64,000 bases of DNA, taken from contig NZ_SGWY01000004.1 in NCBI RefSeq assembly GCF_004216665.1, forward strand, positions 186,001 to 250,000. The letters run 5' to 3'. The notes below the pieces were generated by a model, which worked only from the letters and a program-made list of their open reading frames with translations, did no database searches and was not told the DNA's origin. A program made the translations under genes and the position numbers. The DNA comes from Agromyces ramosus. GTDB lineage: Bacteria > Actinomycetota > Actinomycetes > Actinomycetales > Microbacteriaceae. This document shows positions 1 through 7,373 of this stretch, piece by piece (position 1 is the first letter of the stretch; each line of letters starts with the position of its first letter).

Positions 1-320
1 AGGAGCGCCACCAGCGCGGCCGCACCACCGCCGACGCCGTTGAAGAGCGCGACGAGCTGGGGCATCTGCGTCATCTGCACGCGCCGGGCCACCGGCGCCG
101 CGATGGCCGAGCCCACCGCGATGGCGGCGAGGATCCACGGGATGTTGTCGAGCCTCGACGAGAGGAACACGGTGACCACCGCGATGATCGCGCCGGCGGC
201 GCCGATCAGGTTGCCGCGTCGCGCGGTCTTGGGTGAGCTCAGCCCCTTGAGCGCGAGGATGAAGCAGACGGCGGCGACCAGGTAGAGGATCGCGGTCCAG
301 GTGGGGGAGAGGATCGTCAT
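1..320 (-). CDS. pntB: NAD(P) transhydrogenase beta subunit, N-terminal part (cut by window edge)
   Basis: Membrane and NADP(H)-binding subunit of proton-translocating transhydrogenase, which uses the proton gradient to reduce NADP+ with NADH. Only the first ~106 residues are in the window; they begin MTILSPTWTAILYLVAAV and form alternating hydrophobic helices with a loop ending in QMPQLVALFNGVGGGAAALVALL, the conserved first membrane helices of PntB. The ATG overlaps the pntAB stop codon as ATGA, so translation is coupled. Third gene of the operon pntAA-pntAB-pntB. The NADP-binding domain lies outside the window. Family assignment is secure from this N-terminus plus the two upstream genes. 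Confidence 0.93.
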   Translation of the reverse strand, partial: MTILSPTWTAILYLVAAVCFILALKGLSSPKTARRGNLIGAAGAIIAVVTVFLSSRLDNIPWILAAIAVGSAIAAPVARRVQMTQMPQLVALFNGVGGGAAALVAL

Positions 321-721
321 CGACCGGCCTCCTTCGCGCCGGGGGCGCCGGGCGCACCGGGGGCGCCGGGGGCGCCGGGCGCACCGGGGGCGCCGGGGGC
401 GCCGGGCGCAGCGGGAGCGCCGGTGCCGGATGCCGCGGGCGTGGGCCTGCGGCCGCGGAACATCTCCAGCATCCGGTCGGTCACCACGAACCCGCCGACG
501 AGGTTGGCGGTCGCCAGCACCACGGCGAGCAGGGCGATCGCGAGGGTCCAGCCGTCGGACGCCTGTCCGGCGACGATGATCGCCCCGACCAGGATGATGC
601 CGTGGATCGCGTTCGCGCCCGACATCAGCGGGGTGTGCAGGGTGCTCGACACCTTCGAGACCACCTCGAAGCCCACGAACACCGCGAGCACGGTGATCGT
701 GAGCAGGGCGACGCCGTCCAT
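317..721 (-). CDS. pntAB: NAD(P) transhydrogenase alpha subunit, membrane part
   Basis: Small membrane subunit of the split (three-gene) bacterial transhydrogenase, 134 residues. Three to four hydrophobic helices lie in residues 1-95 (start MDGVALLTITVLAVFVGFEV), including the conserved HTPLMSGANAIHGIILVGA stretch that lines the proton channel. The last ~30 residues are an unusual collagen-like tail of repeated Gly-Ala-Pro triplets ending in GAKEAGR; normal family members stop soon after the last helix. The start codon shares one base with the pntAA stop (TGATG) and the stop overlaps pntB (ATGA). The tail lies on the DNA of a GC-only minisatellite and may vary in length between strains. Confidence 0.93.
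   Translation of the reverse strand: MDGVALLTITVLAVFVGFEVVSKVSSTLHTPLMSGANAIHGIILVGAIIVAGQASDGWTLAIALLAVVLATANLVGGFVVTDRMLEMFRGRRPTPAASGTGAPAAPGAPGAPGAPGAPGAPGAPGAPGAKEAGR
339..420. repeat. In-frame GC minisatellite coding Gly-Ala-Pro repeats
   Basis: A run of 9-base units of the type GGGCGCCGG, grouped into near-identical 27-base units, lies at the 3' end of pntAB and encodes about nine Gly-Ala-Pro triplets. It keeps the reading frame whatever the copy number, so it could expand or contract without breaking the gene. It is seen directly in the sequence; the variability is inference. Confidence 0.85.
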
Positions 722-1899
722 CAGCGGGTTCCTTCCTGTTCGTCGGGCGCGAGCGCGTCGGCGGCCGCGAGGGCCTCCACGGTCGCCGGATGCCGCACCT
801 CGCCGTCGTGCGTGAGGCAGGCGTCCATCACGACGACGTCGCCGAAGTCGGGCTCGACGGATCCGTCGTGCGTCATGAGCGCGAGGAGGTTGGCGACGTT
901 CTTCGCGTAGAGGCGAGACGCGTCGGTCGGCATGGTCGACGCGGCGTCCTTCATGCCGACAATGGTCACCGTGCCTCCGCCGTCGGCGGTGGGCACCGCG
1001 ACATCCGAGCCGGCGACCGATCCCTCGACGTTGCCGCCGGACTCGGCGGCGAGGTCGACGACGACCGATCCCGGGCGCATCGCCCGCACCATGTCGGCGG
1101 TGACGAGCATAGGTGCCGGACGGCCCGGAATGGCCGCGGTGGTGATCAGCACGTCGGCGTCGGCGACGTGCGGTGCGAGCAGCTGGCGCTGTCGCGCCGC
1201 CCGGTCGGCGCCGAGCTCCTTGGCGTATCCGCCGCCGGCGTCGGCCGCGTCGAGGTCGAGGTGGATGAACGTGCCGCCCATCGACTGCACCTCATCGGCG
1301 GATGCCGCGCGCACGTCGTTCGCCGACACGCGGGCGCCGAGGCGCTTCGCGGTGCCGATCGCCTGCAGGCCCGCGACGCCGGCGCCGAGCACGAGCACCT
1401 TCGCGGGCGGGATGGTGCCGGCGGCCGTCATGTAGAGCGGGAAGAACCGGGGGAGCCGCATGGCCGCCTCGAGCACGCATCGGTAACCCGCCACCAGGGC
1501 CTGGCTGGTGAGCGCGTCCATCGACTGCGCCCGCGAGATGCGCGGCACGAGCTCGAGCGCGAACGAGGTGACGCCCGCATCGCGCAGTGCGCGCACGGTG
1601 GGCAGCTCGGTGGAGGGCGACGCGAGGCCGATGGCCACCGCCCCGCGACGGAGCCGTGCCGGCGTCTCGGGCGCGAGCGGACGGACGTGCAGGAGCACGT
1701 CGAGATCACCGAGGCCGAGCGGGTCGACGATGGCGGCACCGGCCTGCTCGTAGGCGGCATCCGAGTGACCGGATGCCTCGCCCGCACCGTGCTCGACGAG
1801 CACCTCCAGCCCCAGGCCGACCAATTGCCGCACCGTCTCGGGGGTGGCGGCCACTCGCCGCTCGCCTGTTCGTCGCTCTCTCGCGATGCCGACCCTCAC
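721..1899 (-). CDS. pntAA: NAD(P) transhydrogenase alpha subunit, NAD(H)-binding part
   Basis: Soluble NAD(H)-binding subunit of proton-translocating transhydrogenase, ~392 residues, alanine dehydrogenase/PNT fold. The N-terminal half carries VGIARERRTGERRVAATPE and the C-terminal half the Rossmann stretch VLVLGAGVAGLQAIGTAKRLGA with the following ANDVR. I place the start at the GTG at 1899 because a clear AGAGGAGG ribosome-binding site ends five bases before it; an in-frame GTG at 1914 would put that site inside the gene. First gene of the pnt operon; a TACGCT -10-like element at 1981-1986 could drive it. Divergent from the acyltransferase gene at 2111. Confidence 0.95.
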   Translation of the reverse strand: MRVGIARERRTGERRVAATPETVRQLVGLGLEVLVEHGAGEASGHSDAAYEQAGAAIVDPLGLGDLDVLLHVRPLAPETPARLRRGAVAIGLASPSTELPTVRALRDAGVTSFALELVPRISRAQSMDALTSQALVAGYRCVLEAAMRLPRFFPLYMTAAGTIPPAKVLVLGAGVAGLQAIGTAKRLGARVSANDVRAASADEVQSMGGTFIHLDLDAADAGGGYAKELGADRAARQRQLLAPHVADADVLITTAAIPGRPAPMLVTADMVRAMRPGSVVVDLAAESGGNVEGSVAGSDVAVPTADGGGTVTIVGMKDAASTMPTDASRLYAKNVANLLALMTHDGSVEPDFGDVVVMDACLTHDGEVRHPATVEALAAADALAPDEQEGTR

Positions 1900-1980
1900 G
1901 GGTCCTCCTCTCACACGGGAGTGCAGCGGGGCCGCGGGGTGAGCGAGTCTCCGTGCCGCGGCACTGCTGCACGTGTGGCG

Positions 1981-1986
1981 AGCGTA
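1981..1986 (-). promoter_or_regulatory. Candidate -10 element for the pnt operon
   Basis: TACGCT on the minus strand fits the actinobacterial TANNNT pattern and would start transcription about 75 bases ahead of the pntAA GTG. No convincing -35 element is visible. Inference from motif and spacing only. Confidence 0.4.
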
Positions 1987-2027
1987 CCCGTCGCCGCGGC
2001 ATCCGATCGATGATTCGCCCGGTTTCC

Positions 2028-2057
2028 GGCCCGAAAGATCGGTCGATCTTTCAGGCC
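2028..2057. promoter_or_regulatory. 30-bp palindrome between pnt and the acyltransferase gene
   Basis: GAAAGATC and GATCTTTC flank GGTC as perfect 8-base arms; one mismatched base farther out, GGCC/GGCC extends the symmetry to 13 bases per side. It is AT-rich for this genome and sits upstream of both divergent promoters (the pnt -10 at 1981 and the acyltransferase -10 at 2099). Most likely a dimeric regulator binding site shared by both operons; a hairpin in a transcript is the alternative. No regulator gene is adjacent. Confidence 0.55.
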
Positions 2058-2098
2058 GCGGAAGCGTCGCCGCTCGGCGGGCGCGGTTCCGCGGCGCC

Positions 2099-2104
2099 TA
2101 GGCT
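2099..2104 (+). promoter_or_regulatory. -10 element of a probably leaderless transcript
   Basis: TAGGCT ends six bases before the ATG at 2111, so transcription should begin at or next to the start codon. This fits the common leaderless arrangement in actinobacteria. Confidence 0.5.
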
Positions 2105-2110
2105 GGGGGC

Positions 2111-3391
2111 ATGCGGTCGGCGACAGGGCGGCTCGCGGCAGTCGACGAAGCGAACCTCGTGCTCGATCATGTCGGCCAGGTCAACGTGTTCCTCATCGCG
2201 GGCCTGCTCGCGCCCGGCGGCTTCGTCGGCGCTGACGGTCGCCCCGACCCGGCCGCGCTGCGCACGGCCCTGCGTGCGCGGATCGCCGAGCTCCCGCAGT
2301 TGCGCAAGGTGCCCGTGGCGGCGGGTCGCAGGCATCGCTGGGTCGAGCTGTCACCCGATCTCGAACACCACGTCCGGCTCGTCGAGCCGGTCGACGGGCT
2401 CGAGGGCCTCGAGCGGGCGTGCGGGCAGCTGATGAGCCTGCCGCTGTCGCTCGAGCGTCCTCCGTGGGAGCTCCTGGTCGTGCCGGGCGCGAGCGTCGGC
2501 CGCGTCGGCGTCGTGCTGCGGATCCACCACGCGATCGCCGACGGGGTGGCTGCGGTCGCGATCGCGCAGCAGCTCTTCGAGCGGGATGAGCCGGCTGACA
2601 GGGATGGGCCGGATGCCGCCGCCCCGTCCGCACCGCGCCCGGCGGCCGTGGTCCCCACGCGGCATCCGCCCAACCTCATCGGACGGCTCGCCTTCGGCCT
2701 TCGGCGCGTGCTCACGACGCTGGTCGGCCGTGGCCTCGGCCCCACCGTGCTGCTCGGTGAACGCAGCTCGCAGCACGGGGTCGCATTCGTGGACGCCGAC
2801 CTGGCGGCGCTCGAGGAGCGCGTGCGACCCCTCGGCGCCACCGTGAACGACGCGCTGCTCGCCGCCGTCGGCGCAGGGTACCTGGTGGCCCTCTCGGCCG
2901 CCGGCGAACAGCGCCCCGCCGAGCTTCCGGTATCGGTGCCGGTGGCCCTGCGGCGGCGGGGAACCTCGGCGAACCAGGTCGGCGTCATGCTCGTACGACT
3001 CCCGCTCGAGGAGCGCGATCCCGACGCGCGCCTCCGGCTCATCGCGGCGCGTACCCGCACCGAGAAGGTGCGCGCACGCGGGCAGGGGACGCTCGAATTC
3101 ATGCGCGGTCCGGTCGGCGCACGTCTCATGGACCGCATCGGCCGCCGCCAGCATGTCGTCGCGGGGTTCGTGACGAACGTGCCCGGCCCGACCGCACGGC
3201 TCCGCCTGGCGGGCGCCCCCCTCGTCGCGATCTGGCCGGTCTCCGTGCTCGCCGCCAACGTGCGCCTCGGCGTCGCCGCGGTGTCGTACGACGGTCGGCT
3301 CCGGTGCGGCATCCACTTCGATGCGGCGAACGTGCCCGGCGCCGTGTTCGCGCGGGCGATGGCACAGGAGCTGACGCGCTTGGGCGGCTGA
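2111..3391 (+). CDS. Wax ester synthase/diacylglycerol O-acyltransferase (WS/DGAT) family protein
   Basis: Acyl-CoA-dependent acyltransferase of the actinobacterial WS/DGAT family, 426 residues, expected to esterify a fatty alcohol or diacylglycerol to make wax esters or triacylglycerol at the membrane. The catalytic HHxxxDG motif is intact as HHAIADG at residues 139-145, preceded by RPPWELLVVPGA and followed in the C-terminal domain by NDALLAAVGAGYL and PVSVPVALRRRG. Length is a little below the usual 450-480. Substrate cannot be read from the sequence. It is divergent from the transhydrogenase operon, a source of NADPH, with a shared palindrome between them. The start is supported by a -10 element six bases upstream. 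Confidence 0.9.
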   Translation: MRSATGRLAAVDEANLVLDHVGQVNVFLIAGLLAPGGFVGADGRPDPAALRTALRARIAELPQLRKVPVAAGRRHRWVELSPDLEHHVRLVEPVDGLEGLERACGQLMSLPLSLERPPWELLVVPGASVGRVGVVLRIHHAIADGVAAVAIAQQLFERDEPADRDGPDAAAPSAPRPAAVVPTRHPPNLIGRLAFGLRRVLTTLVGRGLGPTVLLGERSSQHGVAFVDADLAALEERVRPLGATVNDALLAAVGAGYLVALSAAGEQRPAELPVSVPVALRRRGTSANQVGVMLVRLPLEERDPDARLRLIAARTRTEKVRARGQGTLEFMRGPVGARLMDRIGRRQHVVAGFVTNVPGPTARLRLAGAPLVAIWPVSVLAANVRLGVAAVSYDGRLRCGIHFDAANVPGAVFARAMAQELTRLGG

Positions 3392-4087
3392 TCAACGGGC
3401 GCGAACGACGGACTCGACGCGGCGGAACGGGATGGAGGCGGCGAGGCACAGCACGGCGACGCACGCGGCGCCGAGCATCGCGACCCACACGCCGCGCGGC
3501 TTATCGAGGGCGAGGCGGATGCCGCCGACTGCGGGCACGGTGAATACGAGCGCCACGATGATCGCCACCGCGAGCACCCCGCACAGGATCCGCGCCCAGA
3601 GCGGGCCGCGACCCGAGACGGCGAATCCGCCCGCGATCGCCGTGAGGGACACCGCGATCGCACCGCCGCCCAGTCCCTGGGTGACGAGCGCGAGGAGCGC
3701 ATCGGGCATCGTCATGGGCAGGACCGCGAACGCGAGCGGCGCGAGCGCGAGCCATCGCCAGTGCCGGCGTCCGCCCGTGCGGCGGAAGTACTCCGCGAGG
3801 CCGAGGAGCGCACCGGCGACCACGCCCGCGCCGAGGATGCCCACGAAGGTGCCATACCAGTCGAGCCGTGACGCACCGCCCGCCAACTCGGCCATCCACG
3901 CCCGGAAGGCGGCAGCCCACGCGAGGCCGCAGACGGCCCCGACGAGGATCGAGGCGGTCGCGGATGGCAGCCGGCGAGCGGTCTCGCCGGCGATGTGGCC
4001 GGCCCGAGGCCCCGCGCCGGTCGTCGGGTCGCTGCCCGGAGGGCTCTCGTCGACCTGCGGGGCGTCGTCGGCCTGCGTCTCGTCCAT
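3392..4087 (-). CDS. Polytopic membrane protein of unknown function
   Basis: A 231-residue protein I do not recognise. Residues 1-40 are hydrophilic and acidic (MDETQADDAPQVDESP), followed by about six hydrophobic segments (for example SILVGAVCGLAWAAAF, FVGILGAGVVAGALLGLAEY, VAMLGAACVAVLCLAASI). No enzymatic motif is visible. The start at 4087 is chosen because GGAGGTG lies six bases before the ATG; the frame stays open far upstream but antisense to other genes. The gene is convergent with the acyltransferase gene, whose stop is adjacent (3391/3392), and stands alone. Confidence 0.75.
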   Translation of the reverse strand: MDETQADDAPQVDESPPGSDPTTGAGPRAGHIAGETARRLPSATASILVGAVCGLAWAAAFRAWMAELAGGASRLDWYGTFVGILGAGVVAGALLGLAEYFRRTGGRRHWRWLALAPLAFAVLPMTMPDALLALVTQGLGGGAIAVSLTAIAGGFAVSGRGPLWARILCGVLAVAIIVALVFTVPAVGGIRLALDKPRGVWVAMLGAACVAVLCLAASIPFRRVESVVRAR

Positions 4088-4270
4088 GTCGACGACACCT
4101 CCGTACCGGATGCGGGTTGTGGGGTCAGGTCTACACCGCGGATGGCCCGTCGGCCATCCGTGATGCCACTGAGGCATCCGTGGATCCTCGGACTCGGACG
4201 AGGGCGCCCGGATGTCGAGAACTCGCCGGCGGATCCGACTCACTGGTGACATCGCCTGAAGGAGGGCATC

Positions 4271-4582
4271 ATGAGCACCATGACCGATGGCGTGCGCATC
4301 GACGCGGCGAAGGAACCCCTCGACGTCTCGTTCGACGCCGTGCTGGAGAAAAGTCCCGCCCAGGGCGGGTGGACCTACGTCGTCTGGCCGCGGTCGGCCG
4401 AGTTCTTCGGCACCCACGGTCTCGTGAAGGTGGCCGGCACGATCGACGGCGAGCCGTTCCAGGGCTCGTTCATGGCCCTCGGCGACGGGCGCCACAAGCT
4501 CGCGGTCACCGCCAAGGTGCGCCGTGCCATCGGCAAGGAGGAGGGCGCGTCGGTGCACGTGCAGCTCACGGCGCGCCGCTAG
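4271..4582 (+). CDS. DUF1905 domain protein
   Basis: A 103-residue soluble protein of the DUF1905 family, a small beta-barrel of unknown biochemical role. Recognisable features are LDVSFDAVLEK near the N-terminus, GGWTYVVWPRSAEFFGTHG, VKVAGTIDGEPFQGSFMALGDGRHKL split over two strands, and the C-terminal VRRAIGKEEGASVHVQL pattern. A strong AAGGAGGGCATC ribosome-binding site precedes the ATG. It stands alone between an opposite-strand gene and a single-pass membrane protein gene. Confidence 0.85.
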   Translation: MSTMTDGVRIDAAKEPLDVSFDAVLEKSPAQGGWTYVVWPRSAEFFGTHGLVKVAGTIDGEPFQGSFMALGDGRHKLAVTAKVRRAIGKEEGASVHVQLTARR

Positions 4583-4663
4583 GTCGGTCCACGGTCGCTC
4601 GTCGCGCCGCGAGCCCTTGCAGCGGGACGGACGGTGTTGCATGCTGGCCGCGAGGGGGCTGGG

Positions 4664-5404
4664 GTGGACGCCAGCGAAGGCCGGATCCGAGCGTTGCAGC
4701 GCCTCGCGTACGGGGCCGACGTGACCGATGCCGAACGTGCGTCGGCGATCGACGAACTCGGCGAGCTCGCACGCGCTGCCGACCGCGACGACGTCCGCGG
4801 TACGGCCGACGACGATCGGGCGAGCAGTCGCGCCGGGTCCGCCGATGCCACGGATGCCACGGATGCCACGACGGGTTCCTCGTCCGCCGAGCGGACGCTG
4901 AACGGCGACCGGACGGGACGTGGGAGGCTCGTGCGCTGGACCATCGCCGCGGGCGCTCTCGGCCTGTTGCTCGGCGCCGTCCTCGGGTGGGGCGCCGGCC
5001 GCCTCCCGGGGGACGGCGCCGCGTCGACGACGCCGGTCGCCTCGGCGGAGCCCGGGCCGCCGCTCGAGGAGACCGAGATCCTCGAGGTGTTCGATCGGCT
5101 GCCGCCGGCCGCCGAGTCGACGCAGGTCGCCGCCGTCGATGATGCGATCGATCCCGCATCCGTGCGGCTGCTCGCCACCCGGGTCGACGGACCGGCCGCC
5201 TACCTGACGCGCACGGCCGACGGCGAGGACGTGTGCCTCGTGCTCCTGATGCCCGACGGCACGCCACGCACGGAGTGCACCGTCGACGGGCGCCTCCCAC
5301 CCGACGGCCTGAGCATCCTGTACGGCGCGGAGGGCTACGGACTCTCGGCGGCGAGACTCAGCCCCACCGGAACGGTCTCGCTCGGCCTCATCGCCGCGTT
5401 CTGA
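4664..5404 (+). CDS. Single-pass membrane protein, unknown function
   Basis: About 246 residues, not matched to a family I know. The N-terminal ~85 residues are acidic and Ala/Asp-rich, including a short DAT triplet repeat; one hydrophobic helix follows (WTIAAGALGLLLGAVLGWGAG), then a Pro-rich linker and a C-terminal domain of ~130 residues with one Cys pair (EDVCLVLL and RTECTVDG). The likely topology is cytoplasmic N-terminus and exported C-terminus. I prefer the GTG at 4664 because AGGGGG lies just upstream; a GTG at 4634 is possible. A role as an anti-sigma-like or sensory protein is speculation. Confidence 0.7.
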   Translation: MDASEGRIRALQRLAYGADVTDAERASAIDELGELARAADRDDVRGTADDDRASSRAGSADATDATDATTGSSSAERTLNGDRTGRGRLVRWTIAAGALGLLLGAVLGWGAGRLPGDGAASTTPVASAEPGPPLEETEILEVFDRLPPAAESTQVAAVDDAIDPASVRLLATRVDGPAAYLTRTADGEDVCLVLLMPDGTPRTECTVDGRLPPDGLSILYGAEGYGLSAARLSPTGTVSLGLIAAF

Positions 5405-5479
5405 GGTACATCGCCGCGTGCCCGCGCCCGACTCAACCGATGGTGGCTCCGGTGCACGCCGCATTGCGCAGCAGGCTCA

Positions 5480-5531
5480 CCTTGGGCTGATGTCCAGCAC
5501 CCCGCCCTTGGGCTGATGTCCAGCACCCCGC
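5480..5531. repeat. 26-bp perfect tandem repeat, two copies
   Basis: Two identical 26-base units (5480-5505 and 5506-5531) share the core TTGGGCTGATGTCCAGC. The core contains a small dyad (GCTG/CAGC around ATGTC). The repeat lies in the spacer between two plus-strand genes and directly abuts a coding-like remnant on its right. It may be part of a dispersed intergenic element; a genome-wide search is needed to tell. Confidence 0.75.
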
Positions 5532-5591
5532 GTCGACGCCCGCCAGCGCCAGCATCATTCCGCTCGGGCCGCTCCCCACTACGGCACCGGT
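5532..5591 (-). pseudogene. Possible remnant of an FAD-dependent oxidoreductase N-terminus
   Basis: Read on the minus strand, this 60-base stretch encodes TGAVVGSGPSGMMLALAGVD, which resembles the FAD-binding N-terminus of flavoprotein monooxygenases (GxGxxG followed by xMLAxxLAxAGVD) with about three residues missing. The similarity stops exactly where the 26-bp tandem repeat begins, and there is no start, no continuing domain and no ribosome-binding site. This could be chance in a GC-rich frame; confidence is low. Confidence 0.25.
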
Positions 5592-5617
5592 TGTGCCCAC
5601 GACCGAGGGGGAGGACC

Positions 5618-6586
5618 ATGAGGGGGATGGAGCCTCGTTTCGGGCTCGCCGTCTCCCTCGCCGTTGCAACCGCCCTCGTCTCGGGCGGATGCACCACGGG
5701 CGGCGACCAGGCGAGCCCGGCCGGCGCCCGCGGCGACTCCGCCGCGTCGGACGCCGCAGACGAGATCGCCAGGTCCTCTGAGCGGATCGATATCGGGGGT
5801 CGGGCGCTCCACCTGCAGTGCTGGGGCGAACAGGTCGCCGGTGAGCCCACTGTCCTCCTCGTCACTGGCCAAGGGCCGACGACGTCGTCCTGGGAGCTCA
5901 TGGCCAGCGAGTTCGCGACCGACGGCCACCACTTGTGCGCCTATGACCGGGCCGGAGTCGGCGGGAGCGACCCGGCGCCGGAGGCCAGCCGCACCACGAA
6001 GGACCAGGTGACGGACCTGGTGGCGCTGCTCGATGCCGCCGACCTGCAGGAGCCGGTCATCCTCACCGCGCACTCCCTCGGCTCGCTTCCTGCCGTCGGG
6101 CTCGTGGCTCGTGCTCCGGAGCGGGTCGCCGGAGTGGTGCTGATCGACCCATGGTCACCGCGCGTCAGCGTTGCCCAACGCGCCGCATTGCCTCCGGAGA
6201 AGCCCGACGAGTCACCGGAGGTGGCCGAGGAGCGCCGCTTCCTGACCGATTTCCTCTTCGACCCGGCCCAGAACCCGGAGCACCTCCTCGTGGCGGCGAG
6301 CGACGAGGAGGTGGCGGGGCTGCTCGACAACGAGCCCGGGCCGATCTTCGGGGAGCTCCCGGTCGTCGTGCTCCGAGCGCCACCCCTTCCGTACCTGCCG
6401 GGTCTGCCACGCGACTACCACGAGGCGACGCTGGCGGCCATCACCGCCGGTCACCAGGAGTTCGCCGGCGAGTCGACGCGCGGCGCGCTCATCCAGGTCG
6501 AAGACACGGGCCACAACATCCAAGACGACCGACCGGAGGTCGTCATGGACGCCATCCGCGACGTCATGGCCGGTGATACGGGGTGA
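5618..6586 (+). CDS. Alpha/beta hydrolase, predicted lipoprotein
   Basis: A 322-residue exported serine hydrolase. The N-terminus is a signal peptide with a lipobox-like VSGGC ending at Cys25, so the protein is probably lipid-anchored outside the membrane, although the residue at -3 is Ser rather than Leu. The alpha/beta hydrolase fold shows the oxyanion region VTGQGPTTSSW, the nucleophile elbow AHSLGS with Ser153 and a C-terminal EDTGHNIQ with the likely catalytic His. The ATG at 5618 has GGGGGAGG five bases upstream. Substrate unknown. The next gene begins 12 bases after its stop, suggesting co-transcription. Confidence 0.82.
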   Translation: MRGMEPRFGLAVSLAVATALVSGGCTTGGDQASPAGARGDSAASDAADEIARSSERIDIGGRALHLQCWGEQVAGEPTVLLVTGQGPTTSSWELMASEFATDGHHLCAYDRAGVGGSDPAPEASRTTKDQVTDLVALLDAADLQEPVILTAHSLGSLPAVGLVARAPERVAGVVLIDPWSPRVSVAQRAALPPEKPDESPEVAEERRFLTDFLFDPAQNPEHLLVAASDEEVAGLLDNEPGPIFGELPVVVLRAPPLPYLPGLPRDYHEATLAAITAGHQEFAGESTRGALIQVEDTGHNIQDDRPEVVMDAIRDVMAGDTG

Positions 6587-6598
6587 GGGGGATTGCGG

Positions 6599-7156
6599 AT
6601 GCGTGTCGGTGAGGGTGACTTCCTGCTCGGCCTGGCCGGCGTCTCCGCCACGATGTTGGGCACGTTCATCGTCGGGGTGTTCTTCTACATCGAGTCCGGC
6701 CTGCACCGGCGGATGTCCGGTTCGGTCGCCGCCGATCGGTACCTTCGCTCCGGAATGCGATGGGTCTTCGCGGCGTACTCGCTCCCATTGCTCGTGGCGC
6801 TCGTCCTCGCGGCCCTCGATCCCATCTGGGGAACCCTGACGTTCATCGTCCTGGGGCTCGTGCTGGTGTTGACCAGCATCGACACCGGCAGGCGGATACT
6901 GATGCAGGGCGGATCCGGCTTGTCCAGGGCGCCCCTGATCAACGAATGGCTCACCAACGCCGCAGTCCTCGTGGCCGTCGTGTTGCCCTGGCTCATCGGC
7001 GGTTGGGTGCCCGAACCATCCGCGTTCATCCCCTCGCTCCTCATCGTGCTCGCGGCCGGGTTCGCCAGCACCGTCGCGCTGATCATGGCCGAATTCGACG
7101 CCACCATGGCCGTGACGGAATCACCGGACCGGAAGCCGGTCGATCCGGGTCGATGA
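6599..7156 (+). CDS. Four-helix membrane protein, unknown function
   Basis: A 185-residue integral membrane protein with four hydrophobic segments: LLGLAGVSATMLGTFIVGVFF, YSLPLLVALVLAALDPIWG, LTNAAVLVAVVLPWLIGGW and LLIVLAAGFASTVALIM. The N-terminal GEGDFLLGLAG and loop GRRILMQGG are recognisable features but no catalytic motif is seen. The ATG at 6599 is chosen over a TTG at 6593 because GGGGG lies seven bases upstream. It follows the hydrolase gene closely and probably shares its transcript. Confidence 0.7.
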   Translation: MRVGEGDFLLGLAGVSATMLGTFIVGVFFYIESGLHRRMSGSVAADRYLRSGMRWVFAAYSLPLLVALVLAALDPIWGTLTFIVLGLVLVLTSIDTGRRILMQGGSGLSRAPLINEWLTNAAVLVAVVLPWLIGGWVPEPSAFIPSLLIVLAAGFASTVALIMAEFDATMAVTESPDRKPVDPGR

Positions 7157-7373
7157 CGTCCGTGCACCCCGGCACTCAGAACATCCGGGCTTCTCCTGTT
7201 CGCCGCACTCCGGGTCTGTGGGAACCTTGACGTAGCGACCGCGATTGCGACTGCTCTCCTGCCCGGCACGGCGACGTACTCGGCAATGCGACGTCCGCCC
7301 TCGCGGCGAGTTCCAGAGCGAGTGCTCTCGCCGACGCTGGCGCTCGGTGCTCCCAGTGGAGGGAGGAGACGAG

